A DNA stretch of 64,000 bases from contig NZ_CP028129.1 in assembly GCF_004011095.1 (NCBI RefSeq), positions 434,001 through 498,000 of the forward strand, written 5' to 3'. Position 1 is the first letter of the stretch. Each line of letters begins with the position of its first letter. The stretch comes from Rathayibacter rathayi (GTDB lineage Bacteria; Actinomycetota; Actinomycetes; Actinomycetales; Microbacteriaceae). The notes below the pieces were generated by a model that was given only the letters and a program-made list of their open reading frames with translations, was not told the origin of the DNA and searched no databases. Of the stretch, positions 46,714 through 54,726 are shown piece by piece. Made by a program: the position numbers and the translations under genes.

Positions 46714-46871
46714 ATCTTTCTTTTCTGAGGTTCGAGCAGGTGTGTGCGATTGGCACACTCCGACCAGCGCCCCCTGACCCGTCAGGCTGCTCCCCCGGTC
46801 CCGCACGACCCGGACGCAGTACTCGGTTGCGCCACGTCGTGACTGCGGAAGATCCACCGCTCAGAGCGGCC

Positions 46872-47456
46872 TCAGCACCTGGCCCGTGTCGGCACGCTGC
46901 GGAAGTCCCAACCCTGTCCGGAGACCTGCCCTGTGATGGAACCATTGACGTACCAAATGTAGTGGCCTTGATAGCGGTGGCCGAAGTGGATCTCCCACGT
47001 TCCGTTCACTCGAGTGGATTGCTTCGAGGCCCAGATGGTCACAGCTGAGTGCGGTCCGATATCCTGTCTTACCTCATCGCCCGCGCTGTTAGTCCACTGC
47101 CATTCATGATGGCCGATGCCATGCAGTCCCGCCTCGAATATTTCGCCGAGTCTCGTTCCGGCATTGATGTCGGCTTGCCAGCTGTTGGACGTTCCGGTGA
47201 TTGCTTCGTAACGAATGACCCGAGTCGAAGTGAAGTTGGTGCAGTTCGTGTCCGATCCAGCCACGCGCGGCGCGTCGTCGACGGTCTCTATGCGGCCCGG
47301 ATGGAAGACGCAGCTGTCGGGTTCGCTTTTATCGCAGCGATCGAGGAGATCGGCGCTTGACACGAAACCGTCTGCATTTGCAGCCGGGGCGATCACAAGG
47401 GTCGCAGGCAGGGCGAAAACGATGATCAGGAACGCTCGCAGAAATCTTTTCTCCAT
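46872..47456 (-). CDS. Secreted hypothetical protein
   Basis: The 194-residue protein begins with a signal peptide (FLRAFLIIVFALPATLVIAP then AANADG). The mature part has four or five Cys (DLLDRCDKSEPDSCVFHPG, DTNCTN and a terminal RARC), aromatic-rich segments HGIGHHEWQWTNSAG and HFGHRYQGHYIWYVNGSITG, and no recognised domain. It overlaps the upstream secreted gene by one base (TGATG), so the two are coupled. A/T content is visibly higher than in its neighbours, which suggests acquisition. I do not know the function. Confidence 0.75.
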   Translation of the reverse strand: MEKRFLRAFLIIVFALPATLVIAPAANADGFVSSADLLDRCDKSEPDSCVFHPGRIETVDDAPRVAGSDTNCTNFTSTRVIRYEAITGTSNSWQADINAGTRLGEIFEAGLHGIGHHEWQWTNSAGDEVRQDIGPHSAVTIWASKQSTRVNGTWEIHFGHRYQGHYIWYVNGSITGQVSGQGWDFRSVPTRARC

Positions 47457-47902
47457 CAGCTCAGCCCCACTCTGACGGCTTCATTTCCCGCGCTGCTGCC
47501 CACATCCGAGACGTCGGAGCGGAACGGACCTTCGCGCGACTTGTCTGCGCGGTACAGCCAGACCCAGCAGTCTCCCCAGCCCTGAACGGAACCGACGTGT
47601 TTCTTCAGCTTGCCACTCAGGTTCAGGTGCCAGTTGACCCGGTCGTCCTTCGGGCAATTGGTCGGCACCCAGATCGTCAGTTCCTTACCCTGAAAACTCT
47701 CCTCACTGAAAATCCGAGCTCCGATGACGTCCGTCGGCTTTCGCACCGCGTCGCTGCCTGAGCAGGAGTACTTTTTGGTGGACATCGAATAGTCGCAGGA
47801 CGATTCGTCCGCGTTGGCCGCCGAGGCGGGAGAGAGCCCGGTAGTTAGGAGGCAACAGCCCACGATCCCGAGGGCCACTCGAGCCCTCACGCTGATTCTC
47901 AA
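47456..47902 (-). CDS. Secreted protein with beta/gamma-crystallin-like segment
   Basis: This 148-residue protein has a signal peptide (VALGIVGCCLLTTGLSPASA) and a mature part with ARIFSEESFQGKELTIWVPT, KKHVGSVQGWGDCWVWLYRA and FRSDVSDVGSSAGNEAVRVG. The F-x-G-x-x-L and S-V-x-x-W pattern resembles Greek-key motifs of beta/gamma-crystallin or inhibitor I36-like proteins; this is a weak match. Paired Cys residues suggest disulfides outside the cell. It is the first gene of a two-gene leftward unit. Confidence 0.7.
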   Translation of the reverse strand: MRISVRARVALGIVGCCLLTTGLSPASAANADESSCDYSMSTKKYSCSGSDAVRKPTDVIGARIFSEESFQGKELTIWVPTNCPKDDRVNWHLNLSGKLKKHVGSVQGWGDCWVWLYRADKSREGPFRSDVSDVGSSAGNEAVRVGLS

Positions 47903-48229
47903 AGTGATTTTCCTATCTCTGTTGAATTGAGTCCACTATCACTGCGTCGCCATTCTTGATGGCGATGGTTAATCTCCCACGGCTTGGGCCGCATTTCGTA
48001 AGTCTCAAGAGAATTTCAGCTCGTTTCGGATGATTCGCAGATCACCGTGAGCACCCCTCGCCCGGTGATGCGAATGTCACAGCCGCGGGGGCAAGGGGGC
48101 GGGTCGGTGCATCCCTCCAGCTGGACCCGACGACGGCTCGCCGGGGGCGCCTGGAGGCTGAGCAACAGTCCGCACCGGCGCCCCCGTCCGGGGCGCGTAC
48201 CCCCGCAGGGCCGTCCCTAGGGTTCGGTC
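47903..48229. other. Intergenic stretch with hairpin
   Basis: This holds the upstream region of the secreted pair (leftward) and a hairpin GGGGGCGCC (48143-48151) with GGCGCCCCC (48177-48185). The loop sequence GGAGGCTGAGCAACAGTCC repeats, with two differences, the sequence before the terminator at 46661-46679. The -10 element TAGGGT (48218-48223) serves the next small gene. No coding frame is supported. Confidence 0.55.
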
Positions 48230-48463
48230 ATGATGATCTCCCGCACCACGCGCACCGCCCTCGATCTGATCGACGCGCTCCGGGCGCCGGGCCGCATCGA
48301 TCCTCGTCTGGCCCGGCAGGTCAGCTTGTCCCTGCGCCGCCTCATCGAACCCGACGCCTTCGGTCCGAGCGGACGTCTGCTCCGCAGTCGCGCGAGGCGG
48401 GTCCGCTTTCGCCCGCGCGACACGGCCGCGTTCCGCCCGACCCGCTGCTCCATCGAGCCATAA
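48230..48463 (+). CDS. Small hypothetical protein
   Basis: An ATG 6 nt after TAGGGT opens 77 residues, MMISRTTRTALDLIDALRAP and so on, very rich in Arg, with a helical first half (DPRLARQVSLSLRRLIEPDA). The promoter-to-start geometry is the same as for the leaderless core genes in this window, which is the main support. There is an overlapping frame on the other strand, and I recognise no family. Treat as a possible gene. Confidence 0.4.
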   Translation: MMISRTTRTALDLIDALRAPGRIDPRLARQVSLSLRRLIEPDAFGPSGRLLRSRARRVRFRPRDTAAFRPTRCSIEP

Positions 48464-48526
48464 ACCGGGTGCGCACCGCTCGCCCGCTATGATCGCCGCC
48501 GGGACAGCCAGTCTCCGCGGGGTCTT

Positions 48527-48958
48527 CTACAGTTCCAGGTATCCGGTTCGGCGGATGCCCGCGGCCTTCGGGCCTCGTTCAGAGAACCGCGGTTCTTCGC
48601 CGTATTTGATTTCGCGCCCAGCGATGTCGGCGAGCGCTTCATAAGCGTTGGCCCACATGCCTTGTCGATGAGTGCGGATCTGCACTTCGACGCGACCGAG
48701 GTTGGGCAGGACCAGCCACGGGTGAACTGCCCGATAGCCGGAATGATCGTTGTCTGCTCCCCGGAGGTTCTTCACCATTGACGGGGATACGTCGAAGCAG
48801 GAAGCAACTGCGTGAATGACGGCGTCCTGCTCGGCAAGCGACATGTCCGCCTCGAAGCGGACGCTGGCGACATCCTGACTCCATGAGAGCGGCGTGCTGC
48901 GATCGCGTGTCAATGTCGCTCCGAAGATACTGACGCAGCCGAAGTAGCCTGCACCCAT
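48527..48958 (-). pseudogene. Truncated RelA/SpoT-like nucleotidyltransferase domain protein
   Basis: The reading frame contains LSWSQDVASVRFEADMSLAE, DNDHSGYRAVHPWLVLPNLG and VEVQIRTHRQGMWANAYEAL, which is the second half of the RelA/SpoT synthetase domain (the Tyr-Arg-x-x-H and E-x-Q-x-R-T segments). The N-terminal part that binds ATP is missing: upstream of about residue 20 the sequence has no similarity and the start (48958) is arbitrary. A full synthetase of this type would be about 200-250 residues. It was probably cut when the neighbouring recombinase element integrated or rearranged. Confidence 0.65.
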
Positions 48959-49038
48959 CGCTCCGCTCGTGTACCTCCCGGAGGCTGGCAACGTGGGCTA
49001 CCGTCCGGGCGCTGCGAGTGCAGAGCTGGGTGGCGCTG

Positions 49039-49714
<676 letters not shown>

Positions 49715-49715
<1 letters not shown>

Positions 49716-50854
49716 TGGCGAATGTTCGAGAGGTACTGCGGAAGACCGGCATCGCCGACGAGGTGCGTTGGCGCGACGGCAACGGGTCCTTCAAGCAGCG
49801 CACTTTCAACGTCAGGCGCGATGCCGAGCGGTTTGGTATGAAGGTGGAGCCCGAGCTGGAGCGCGGGGCCAGCACGGAGCCCCTGGTGAAGAACTCGAAG
49901 ACGGTGGCAGAGGTGGTCGCTGCATCCCTGGCGGCGAGCAAGCCGGAGCTGAAGCCGCGCACGTACCGGTCTGCCGAGCTGCTGTGCTCGGGCCGGGTGC
50001 TACCGCGTTTCGGCAAGCGGCGCATTACCACGCTGACCCGCGCAGAGGTGCAGGTCTGGGTGGGGAAGCTGCGCGCGGAGGGGCTGGCGCCGATGACGAT
50101 GCACCACTGTTACGTGGCGCTGCGCAAGGTGTGCAAGCACGCCCTCCACGATCGTCTGATTTCGTTCAACCCCTGCGACGGCGTCAAGCCGCCAAAGAAC
50201 CACAACGCTGGTCAGTTCACCCCGAGCTTCCTCACCGCCGCGCAGGTTGAGGCGCTTGCCGGGCAGCTATCGACTGCGGCGCCCTACGACCTACTGGCGC
50301 GCTTCGCCGCGAACACCGGTCTACGGGCTGGCGAACTTGCCGGGCTCCGGGTTCAGGACGTCGACCTGGCCCGAGGCCACGTACAGGTCCGCCAGACGAT
50401 GCAGCACGTCGCGGGGGAGTGGAGGGCCGGCACCCCCAAGTCGAAACGCTCGACTCGCGACGTCCCACTCCTGCACAGCGGCCTCATCCGCAACCTCCGC
50501 GCGTACCTTCTGCAGCACCCGCACTCCGGCGACCCGTCGGCGCTGTTCTGGCCCGGCCGAGCGGTTGGCGGAAGCCATCAGCCGGACTACGCACGAGTGA
50601 TGGACAACGCGAGCTTTCGACGGAACTACTTCCGCCCAGCCCTGGCAGCGGCGGGTCTGCACGACATGCGTGTCCACGACCTCCGCCACACGGCCGCGTC
50701 GCTGTGGCTAGCTGCGGGCTTCCAGCCGTACGAGGTGAGCCGCTGGCTCGGGCACTCGAACGTGACCACGACGGACACGATCTACGCGCACCTCTACGCC
50801 ACCGATTACACCTCGCACATCGCGAAGTTCGACGCATTCCTGGCGGGCGGCTGA
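49715..50854 (+). CDS. Tyrosine-type site-specific integrase
   Basis: This 379-residue protein has an N-terminal arm/core-binding region (about 1-165, RWRDGNGSFKQRTFNVRRDA) and a catalytic domain. The active site shows Arg in NTGLRAGELAGLRVQD (about 203), His and Arg in VHDLRHTAASLWLAAG (about 321-324), His in RWLGHSNVTTTD (about 347) and Tyr in DTIYAHLYATD (about 356). It starts at the stop of the recombinase pseudogene (TGATG). It is the likely integrase of the element that carries the restriction-modification genes and ends at tRNA-Lys. Its 3' end overlaps the convergent methyltransferase by 49 bp. Confidence 0.92.
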
Positions 50855-52035
50855 GCGCTCACAGGGACCCTGGTCTCTGCGAGCGAGCTGCCCAGCGCCT
50901 CCAACACGGATTCAGCTATCGCTCGCCCGAGTAGGGGCGGGACAGCGTTCCCAATTTGCTTGACAATCTGCGCGCGGCTGCCTGCAAAAATGAAGTCATC
51001 GTCGTAGGACTGCAAGCGCGCTCCCTCGCGCGGCGTCAATGCTCGATCTAGGTCCGGATGGATGCACTTGTTCGACGCAGGATGAACGAAATTCACAGTG
51101 ATTGTGACGGCTGGCTCGTCCCCTCTCAAGCGAGAATAGCACGACGAGAATCCACTCGATATAAGGTGCTTCGGGATGCAATCAATATTGTCTCCCGAGT
51201 AACTAATGATTTGGAGCATTTTTGCCGTGTGCTTCGTGGCCGCGTGAAGAGACAATGCTGCGGTTGATCCGCGGCGTTCGGTTTGGTACTGCGTTCTCGG
51301 GGGTTTCGAATACTCCGTTGCCACCTCCCCACTTGCGATCGCAGGTAGATCGTCGATTGCATCTCGTACGGTGACCGCTGGGAGCAGGGGTGGCTTCTCT
51401 AGCTCGAAAAGGAATTCAGTAGCTCCGTGCATTCGCTGACGGTCGATGTGGCCGATTGTACGGCCTTTGCCAATGTGGGTGATGCGTGGGAAACTTAGAG
51501 AGATCCCGCGCTCGCGGCCGATGAGCACCAGGCGCTCTCGCTTCTGAGGGACTCCGTAATTGGATGCATTCAGAATTTTCCACTCGCATTCATAACCGAG
51601 CGCCGAGAACGTGTCCTCAATTTGCGCAATGCTGTTCCCGTTATCGAACGTGGCAAGGCCGACAACGTTTTCAAGAACTAATACCCGCGGGCGGAAGTAG
51701 TTAACATACGAGGCAAACTCTTCGAAGAGAGAGTTGCGAGGATCGTCCTCCGCGGACGAGCGGAAAGGGCGAATCGAGGAGAATCCCTGGCACGGTGGTC
51801 CGCCAATAATCACGTCAACATCTCCGCGGCCAAGCTTCAGGGCCTCGGCGACCTGGCCGCGCCGTAGCTTTCGCACGTCGCCCGCTACTGCAAGTGCGTC
51901 TGGGTGATTCGCCTGGAAGGTCTGAATTGCGACGGGCAAAATGTCTACTCCGTGAACGACCTTGAAGCGCCCCGTGGCCTCAAACCCTTTTGAGAACCCG
52001 CCTGTTCCGCAAAACAAATCCATGAGGGTATACAC
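50806..52035 (-). CDS. DNA (cytosine-5-)methyltransferase of a type II R-M system
   Basis: The 409-residue protein has the ordered C5-methyltransferase motifs: I YTLMDLFCGTGGFSKGFE, IV IIGGPPCQGFSS with the catalytic Cys, VI VLVLENVVGL, VIII NASNYGVPQKRERLVLIGRE, IX near YSRLRGDEPAVTITV and X KQIGNAVPPLLGRAIAESV. The target-recognition region lies between VIII and IX and cannot be read to a sequence. The GTG at 52035 follows AGGAG and is preferred to upstream ATGs inside the operator region. It is divergent from the HTH-nuclease gene, with a C-box-like palindrome between them. Confidence 0.9.
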   Translation of the reverse strand: MYTLMDLFCGTGGFSKGFEATGRFKVVHGVDILPVAIQTFQANHPDALAVAGDVRKLRRGQVAEALKLGRGDVDVIIGGPPCQGFSSIRPFRSSAEDDPRNSLFEEFASYVNYFRPRVLVLENVVGLATFDNGNSIAQIEDTFSALGYECEWKILNASNYGVPQKRERLVLIGRERGISLSFPRITHIGKGRTIGHIDRQRMHGATEFLFELEKPPLLPAVTVRDAIDDLPAIASGEVATEYSKPPRTQYQTERRGSTAALSLHAATKHTAKMLQIISYSGDNIDCIPKHLISSGFSSCYSRLRGDEPAVTITVNFVHPASNKCIHPDLDRALTPREGARLQSYDDDFIFAGSRAQIVKQIGNAVPPLLGRAIAESVLEALGSSLAETRVPVSAQPPARNASNFAMCEV

Positions 52036-52054
52036 TTCGCTCCTGTCTCCGGTG

Positions 52055-52068
52055 GAGACTATAGTCTC
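52055..52068. promoter_or_regulatory. C-box-like palindrome with divergent -10 elements
   Basis: GAGACTATAGTCTC is a perfect 14-bp palindrome whose core GACT-AT-AGTC resembles the GACT-AGTC half-sites of controller-protein C-boxes. TATAGT can serve as -10 on both strands (52060-52065 rightward). It is centred between the methyltransferase and HTH-nuclease genes. Confidence 0.7.
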
Positions 52069-52086
52069 GTGGACTTCGAGCGTACA

Positions 52087-52106
52087 ACAGGACACTGTCA
52101 TCCTGT
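52087..52106. promoter_or_regulatory. Second palindrome ahead of the HTH-nuclease gene
   Basis: ACAGGA-N8-TCCTGT is a perfect inverted repeat ending in the GTG start at 52105. It lies downstream of the C-box-like site and may be a second regulator-binding site or an mRNA hairpin over the start. Confidence 0.5.
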
Positions 52107-52995
52107 GAACGACGCACACGACGCACACGAGCATGACCCGTCTGCTGCGATCGTGGAGGTGATTGGTAGGATTCGGCGGGAGCAGGGCCTCACTCTGGAG
52201 GATCTTGCCGACATGGCAGGCCTTCATCGGACCTCATTGGGCTTGATCGAACGCGGCGAAAGAGGCTTGACCATCGGCTCGGCGTCGCGCCTCGCCGCCG
52301 CGCTCGACCTCTCGCTCACCGGGCTTTTGGCGATGGCCGAAGCGGGGGTGGCCGACGTCGATGCCACAACCGTCGCGCGCGCACCGCGGCGTGTTCCTGC
52401 GGAGGCTAGTCGCAACGGCGACGAACTGCGGGCTCTGACTGGGCTCGAGCCCGGGGCGATTCGCGACGCCGTCGAGTATGCCTACGACACCCTCGACTTG
52501 ATTGACGCGGAACTAGTAACTCGAGGTTCACAACCGATCTCCTGTCTCGTTGAGCTCGCAAATTTGTCATCAATGATAGGCAATTTGGTTGGAGCGGGAG
52601 TCGCTGAATCGTCAGGAGGCTTGTACAAGCGGAATCGTCCCCATGCGTTTCCTGACCTTGTCCCTCAGAAGTTGGGGCTTCCAGAATTGGAAATTAAGAC
52701 CGCACTGGAAAGCAACTACCCAAAGGGTCACCTTGCAAAGCCTGGAACCTATCTGACCTTCCGGTACTGCTTGGGTAGCGCTGATGGTGGATACCAGCGT
52801 GGGAAGGAAAACCGAGGGCCCACTGCGTGGGTTTGGGAAATTCGGGTCGGTCGTCTTGAGATCGAGGACTTCGCGATCAGCAATACTGCAGCTGATTCAG
52901 GGAAGACGGCCGTGATCAAGACGCAGTCGATGAAGTCGATGTTGGTCGTTTTTCAAGACAACCGTTTCTATCCTTACGTTCGCCCTTGGGGCTAG
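52105..52995 (+). CDS. XRE-type HTH controller fused to a PD-(D/E)XK-like restriction endonuclease
   Basis: The N-terminal part (about 15-75) is an XRE helix-turn-helix: VIGRIRREQGLTLEDLADMA, GLHRTSLGLIERGERGLTIG, SASRLAAALDLSLTGLL. The C-terminal part has PDLVPQKLGLPELEIKTALE with the E-x-K pattern of PD-(D/E)XK nucleases, then KPGTYLTFRYCLGSADGGY and VWEIRVGRLEIEDFA. Divergence from a C5-methyltransferase makes a type II restriction enzyme likely. Starts at 52069 (GTG) and 52153 (GTG) are also possible; none has a ribosome binding site. Fusion of controller and nuclease implies the enzyme represses its own gene. Confidence 0.8.
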   Translation: MNDAHDAHEHDPSAAIVEVIGRIRREQGLTLEDLADMAGLHRTSLGLIERGERGLTIGSASRLAAALDLSLTGLLAMAEAGVADVDATTVARAPRRVPAEASRNGDELRALTGLEPGAIRDAVEYAYDTLDLIDAELVTRGSQPISCLVELANLSSMIGNLVGAGVAESSGGLYKRNRPHAFPDLVPQKLGLPELEIKTALESNYPKGHLAKPGTYLTFRYCLGSADGGYQRGKENRGPTAWVWEIRVGRLEIEDFAISNTAADSGKTAVIKTQSMKSMLVVFQDNRFYPYVRPWG

Positions 52996-53193
52996 CGAGG
53001 ACGACTGGCCCAGTCAAATCGAGTGCTGGCGGCCAACCTTGCCGTGTTCGGCTGGTGCCGGTGTTCGGGACGCACGACAGTCCCGCTGACGGCTGAGGAA
53101 GACAGGTTCGCTCCTGCGATGAGCAGAGGCGTCCTCGAGGGGTTCGTCACTTACTCGGTTCTCGCGCCCTGTTAAAGTTCCGCGCCGATCGAG

Positions 53194-53266
53194 TGGGCCC
53201 CGTCGGGCTCGAACCGACGACCCGCGGATTAAAAGTCCGCTGCTCTGCCAACTGAGCTAGAGGCCC
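53194..53266 (-). tRNA. tRNA-Lys (TTT)
   Basis: On the minus strand a 73-nt cloverleaf starts GGGCCTC and closes with GGGGCCC plus discriminator A. The D-arm has TAGCTCAGTTGGCAGAGC, the anticodon loop is CTTTTAA (anticodon TTT), and the T-arm has GTCGGTTCGAGCCCGAC. CCA is not encoded. The 3' end faces the integrase-bearing segment, a common integration target. Confidence 0.97.
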
Positions 53267-53389
53267 TCGCCCTCCAGGGTAGCGGTCCGCCGAGCTCCCC
53301 GGAGCCGGCATACCCGCCCAGGCGCGGACGTTACCCTCCTCTGACCTCACCGAGGCGCGAGAGCGCCCACGACCGCGGAAGGCGGCCCC

Positions 53390-54019
53390 ATGACAGACGG
53401 CTTCCACAAGCCGACAAAGTTCCCCTCCCACGTCTTCGAGGCGTTCCAGGGAGGAGAGGACCCGGCGCAGATCAGCCGCGTCGCCCACGAGACCGCGATC
53501 GCGCTGCTGAGCCGCGTCCGCAGCGACCCCGATCCGACGATCATCGACCGCCTGGTCGAGTACACCGACCACAACGGCATCGACGCGCTCGCCGAGCTCT
53601 GGGCGCGGTCGAGTGCCGTGAGCCTGCCCGGTGCGCTCTGGCGGCTATACCTGCTGCGGCTGGTGATTCGGCAGGACCCAGAGAGCACGAGCTTCTTCTA
53701 CCAGCGCGGAGTCGAGCTCTCGGCGACCATCGACCCAGTCGTCGCGGGAGCGAGCACGCCCACGGGCCCGGCCGAGATCACCGAGCTGGCCGACCGCATC
53801 CTCCGCGGCGTCTTCGACGGCGACTTCGCGGTGGCGCTGGACCGCGCTGCCGCCTTCTGCCGCGTGAGTGCGTCGGGAGCGGTCTCGGTGGCCGACGACC
53901 TCGAGGCTGTGAACGCTGTCCGTGCGAGCGAGCTGACCACGCGGGCCCTGCGTCTCTCGACCACGGCGTCCGAGCTGGTGAGCTGCGCGCGGCTGTGGCG
54001 CAGCGACTCTCTGGAGTGA
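53390..54019 (+). CDS. Conserved hypothetical protein of Microbacteriaceae
   Basis: The 209-residue protein starts MTDGFHKPTKFPSHVFEAFQ and continues with QISRVAHETAIALLSRVR and ALAELWARSSAVSLPGALWR. Relatives in Microbacteriaceae are often labelled RNA polymerase subunit beta in databases, but no polymerase motif is visible here, so I give no function. It is alpha-helical and soluble, and the ATG follows an AAGGCGG site. The C-terminal half has FDGDFAVALDRAAAFCRVSA, the most family-like segment. It stands alone between tRNA-Lys and the structured RNA candidate. Confidence 0.8.
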   Translation: MTDGFHKPTKFPSHVFEAFQGGEDPAQISRVAHETAIALLSRVRSDPDPTIIDRLVEYTDHNGIDALAELWARSSAVSLPGALWRLYLLRLVIRQDPESTSFFYQRGVELSATIDPVVAGASTPTGPAEITELADRILRGVFDGDFAVALDRAAAFCRVSASGAVSVADDLEAVNAVRASELTTRALRLSTTASELVSCARLWRSDSLE

Positions 54020-54090
54020 CGCGCACCCTCCGTTCACCCGCTGCGAACGCGGCTCGCCTGCTCCGCGAAGGCCGTTGTTAGACTGGGCGA

Positions 54091-54171
54091 GGCCGGACCG
54101 CAGTAACCCCGGGCTCCACTTCTAGCCGCTTCGAGCGGCCTCGCGCCGAGAGGCGTTTCTGCGGTCCGGCC
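54091..54171 (+). ncRNA. Unassigned structured RNA candidate
   Basis: GGCCGGACCGCAG (54091-54103) pairs perfectly with CTGCGGTCCGGCC (54159-54171). Inside are a GCCGCT/AGCGGC hairpin with a TCG-type loop (about 54125-54139) and CGCC-GAGA-GGCG, a stem with a GNRA tetraloop (about 54143-54154). A -10-like TTAGACT ends at 54084, so transcription could begin at the base of the outer stem. I do not recognise a known family. It lies 94 bp ahead of a membrane-protein and sigK operon. Confidence 0.6.
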
Positions 54172-54264
54172 CCTTCTCTGCTCGCATCTCCGCCACGGTG
54201 CGCGAAGTGAGGGCCCAGGAGGAGACGATCCTCGCCCGAGTCCCCACAGACAGGCGTCAGCGGA

Positions 54265-54726
54265 ATGACACAGACAGGCGCCAACGGAATGACGAACAGC
54301 AGGGCTCTCAGAGTCGGCGCGCGCGTCTGGGCGGGGGCGGGCCTGCTCGTGGTCGCCGCACTCTACGTCTTTGCGGCCCCGAGCGTGGACGCCGCCGAGG
54401 GCGCGCAATTCGCTGCTGGCGTCTCCCTCTCGCAGGGCGTCGTGATGCGCGTCCTCGCCGTCCTCGATGTAGTCGCGGGGCTCTGGGTCCTCATCCGCCC
54501 GCGGAGCTACCCGGGCATCACCGCCGCGGCCGTCGCCGTGATCTCTCTCTGGCTCGCCCCCCGGCTGCATGATCCAGCCCTGGTGCCGGTGGGCACCGTG
54601 GCGCTCGATGTCCGATTCGTGACGCATCCGATTGAGGTGTCGGTCGTCGTGGCAGGCCTTGCCGTGACAACGTTCTGGATGACGCGAAATCTTTCTGAGC
54701 GGGCGCGGGCGAGGCGGGGCTCATGA
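54265..54726 (+). CDS. Small integral membrane protein ahead of sigK
   Basis: This 153-residue protein has four membrane helices (VWAGAGLLVVAALYVFAAPS, VVMRVLAVLDVVAGLWVLI, ITAAAVAVISLWLAP and VSVVVAGLAVTTFW), somewhat like DoxX-type or MerC-like small membrane proteins. No named family is certain. An alternative start is the ATG at 54289; both starts lie in a 24-bp tandem duplication (54246-54292). The stop overlaps the sigma factor gene (ATGA), so it is the first gene of the sigK-rskA unit and may relate to its signal. Confidence 0.7.
   Translation: MTQTGANGMTNSRALRVGARVWAGAGLLVVAALYVFAAPSVDAAEGAQFAAGVSLSQGVVMRVLAVLDVVAGLWVLIRPRSYPGITAAAVAVISLWLAPRLHDPALVPVGTVALDVRFVTHPIEVSVVVAGLAVTTFWMTRNLSERARARRGS

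Noticed and set aside
48217..48453. Minus-strand frame opposite the small gene at 48230
   Set aside because: No promoter or ribosome binding site; the plus-strand frame has the better start signal, though both are weak.
53194..53266. Attachment-site duplicate of the tRNA-Lys end near the left boundary of the island
   Set aside because: I looked for the T-arm sequence and the 3' end around 48.0-49.1 kb and saw no convincing match.
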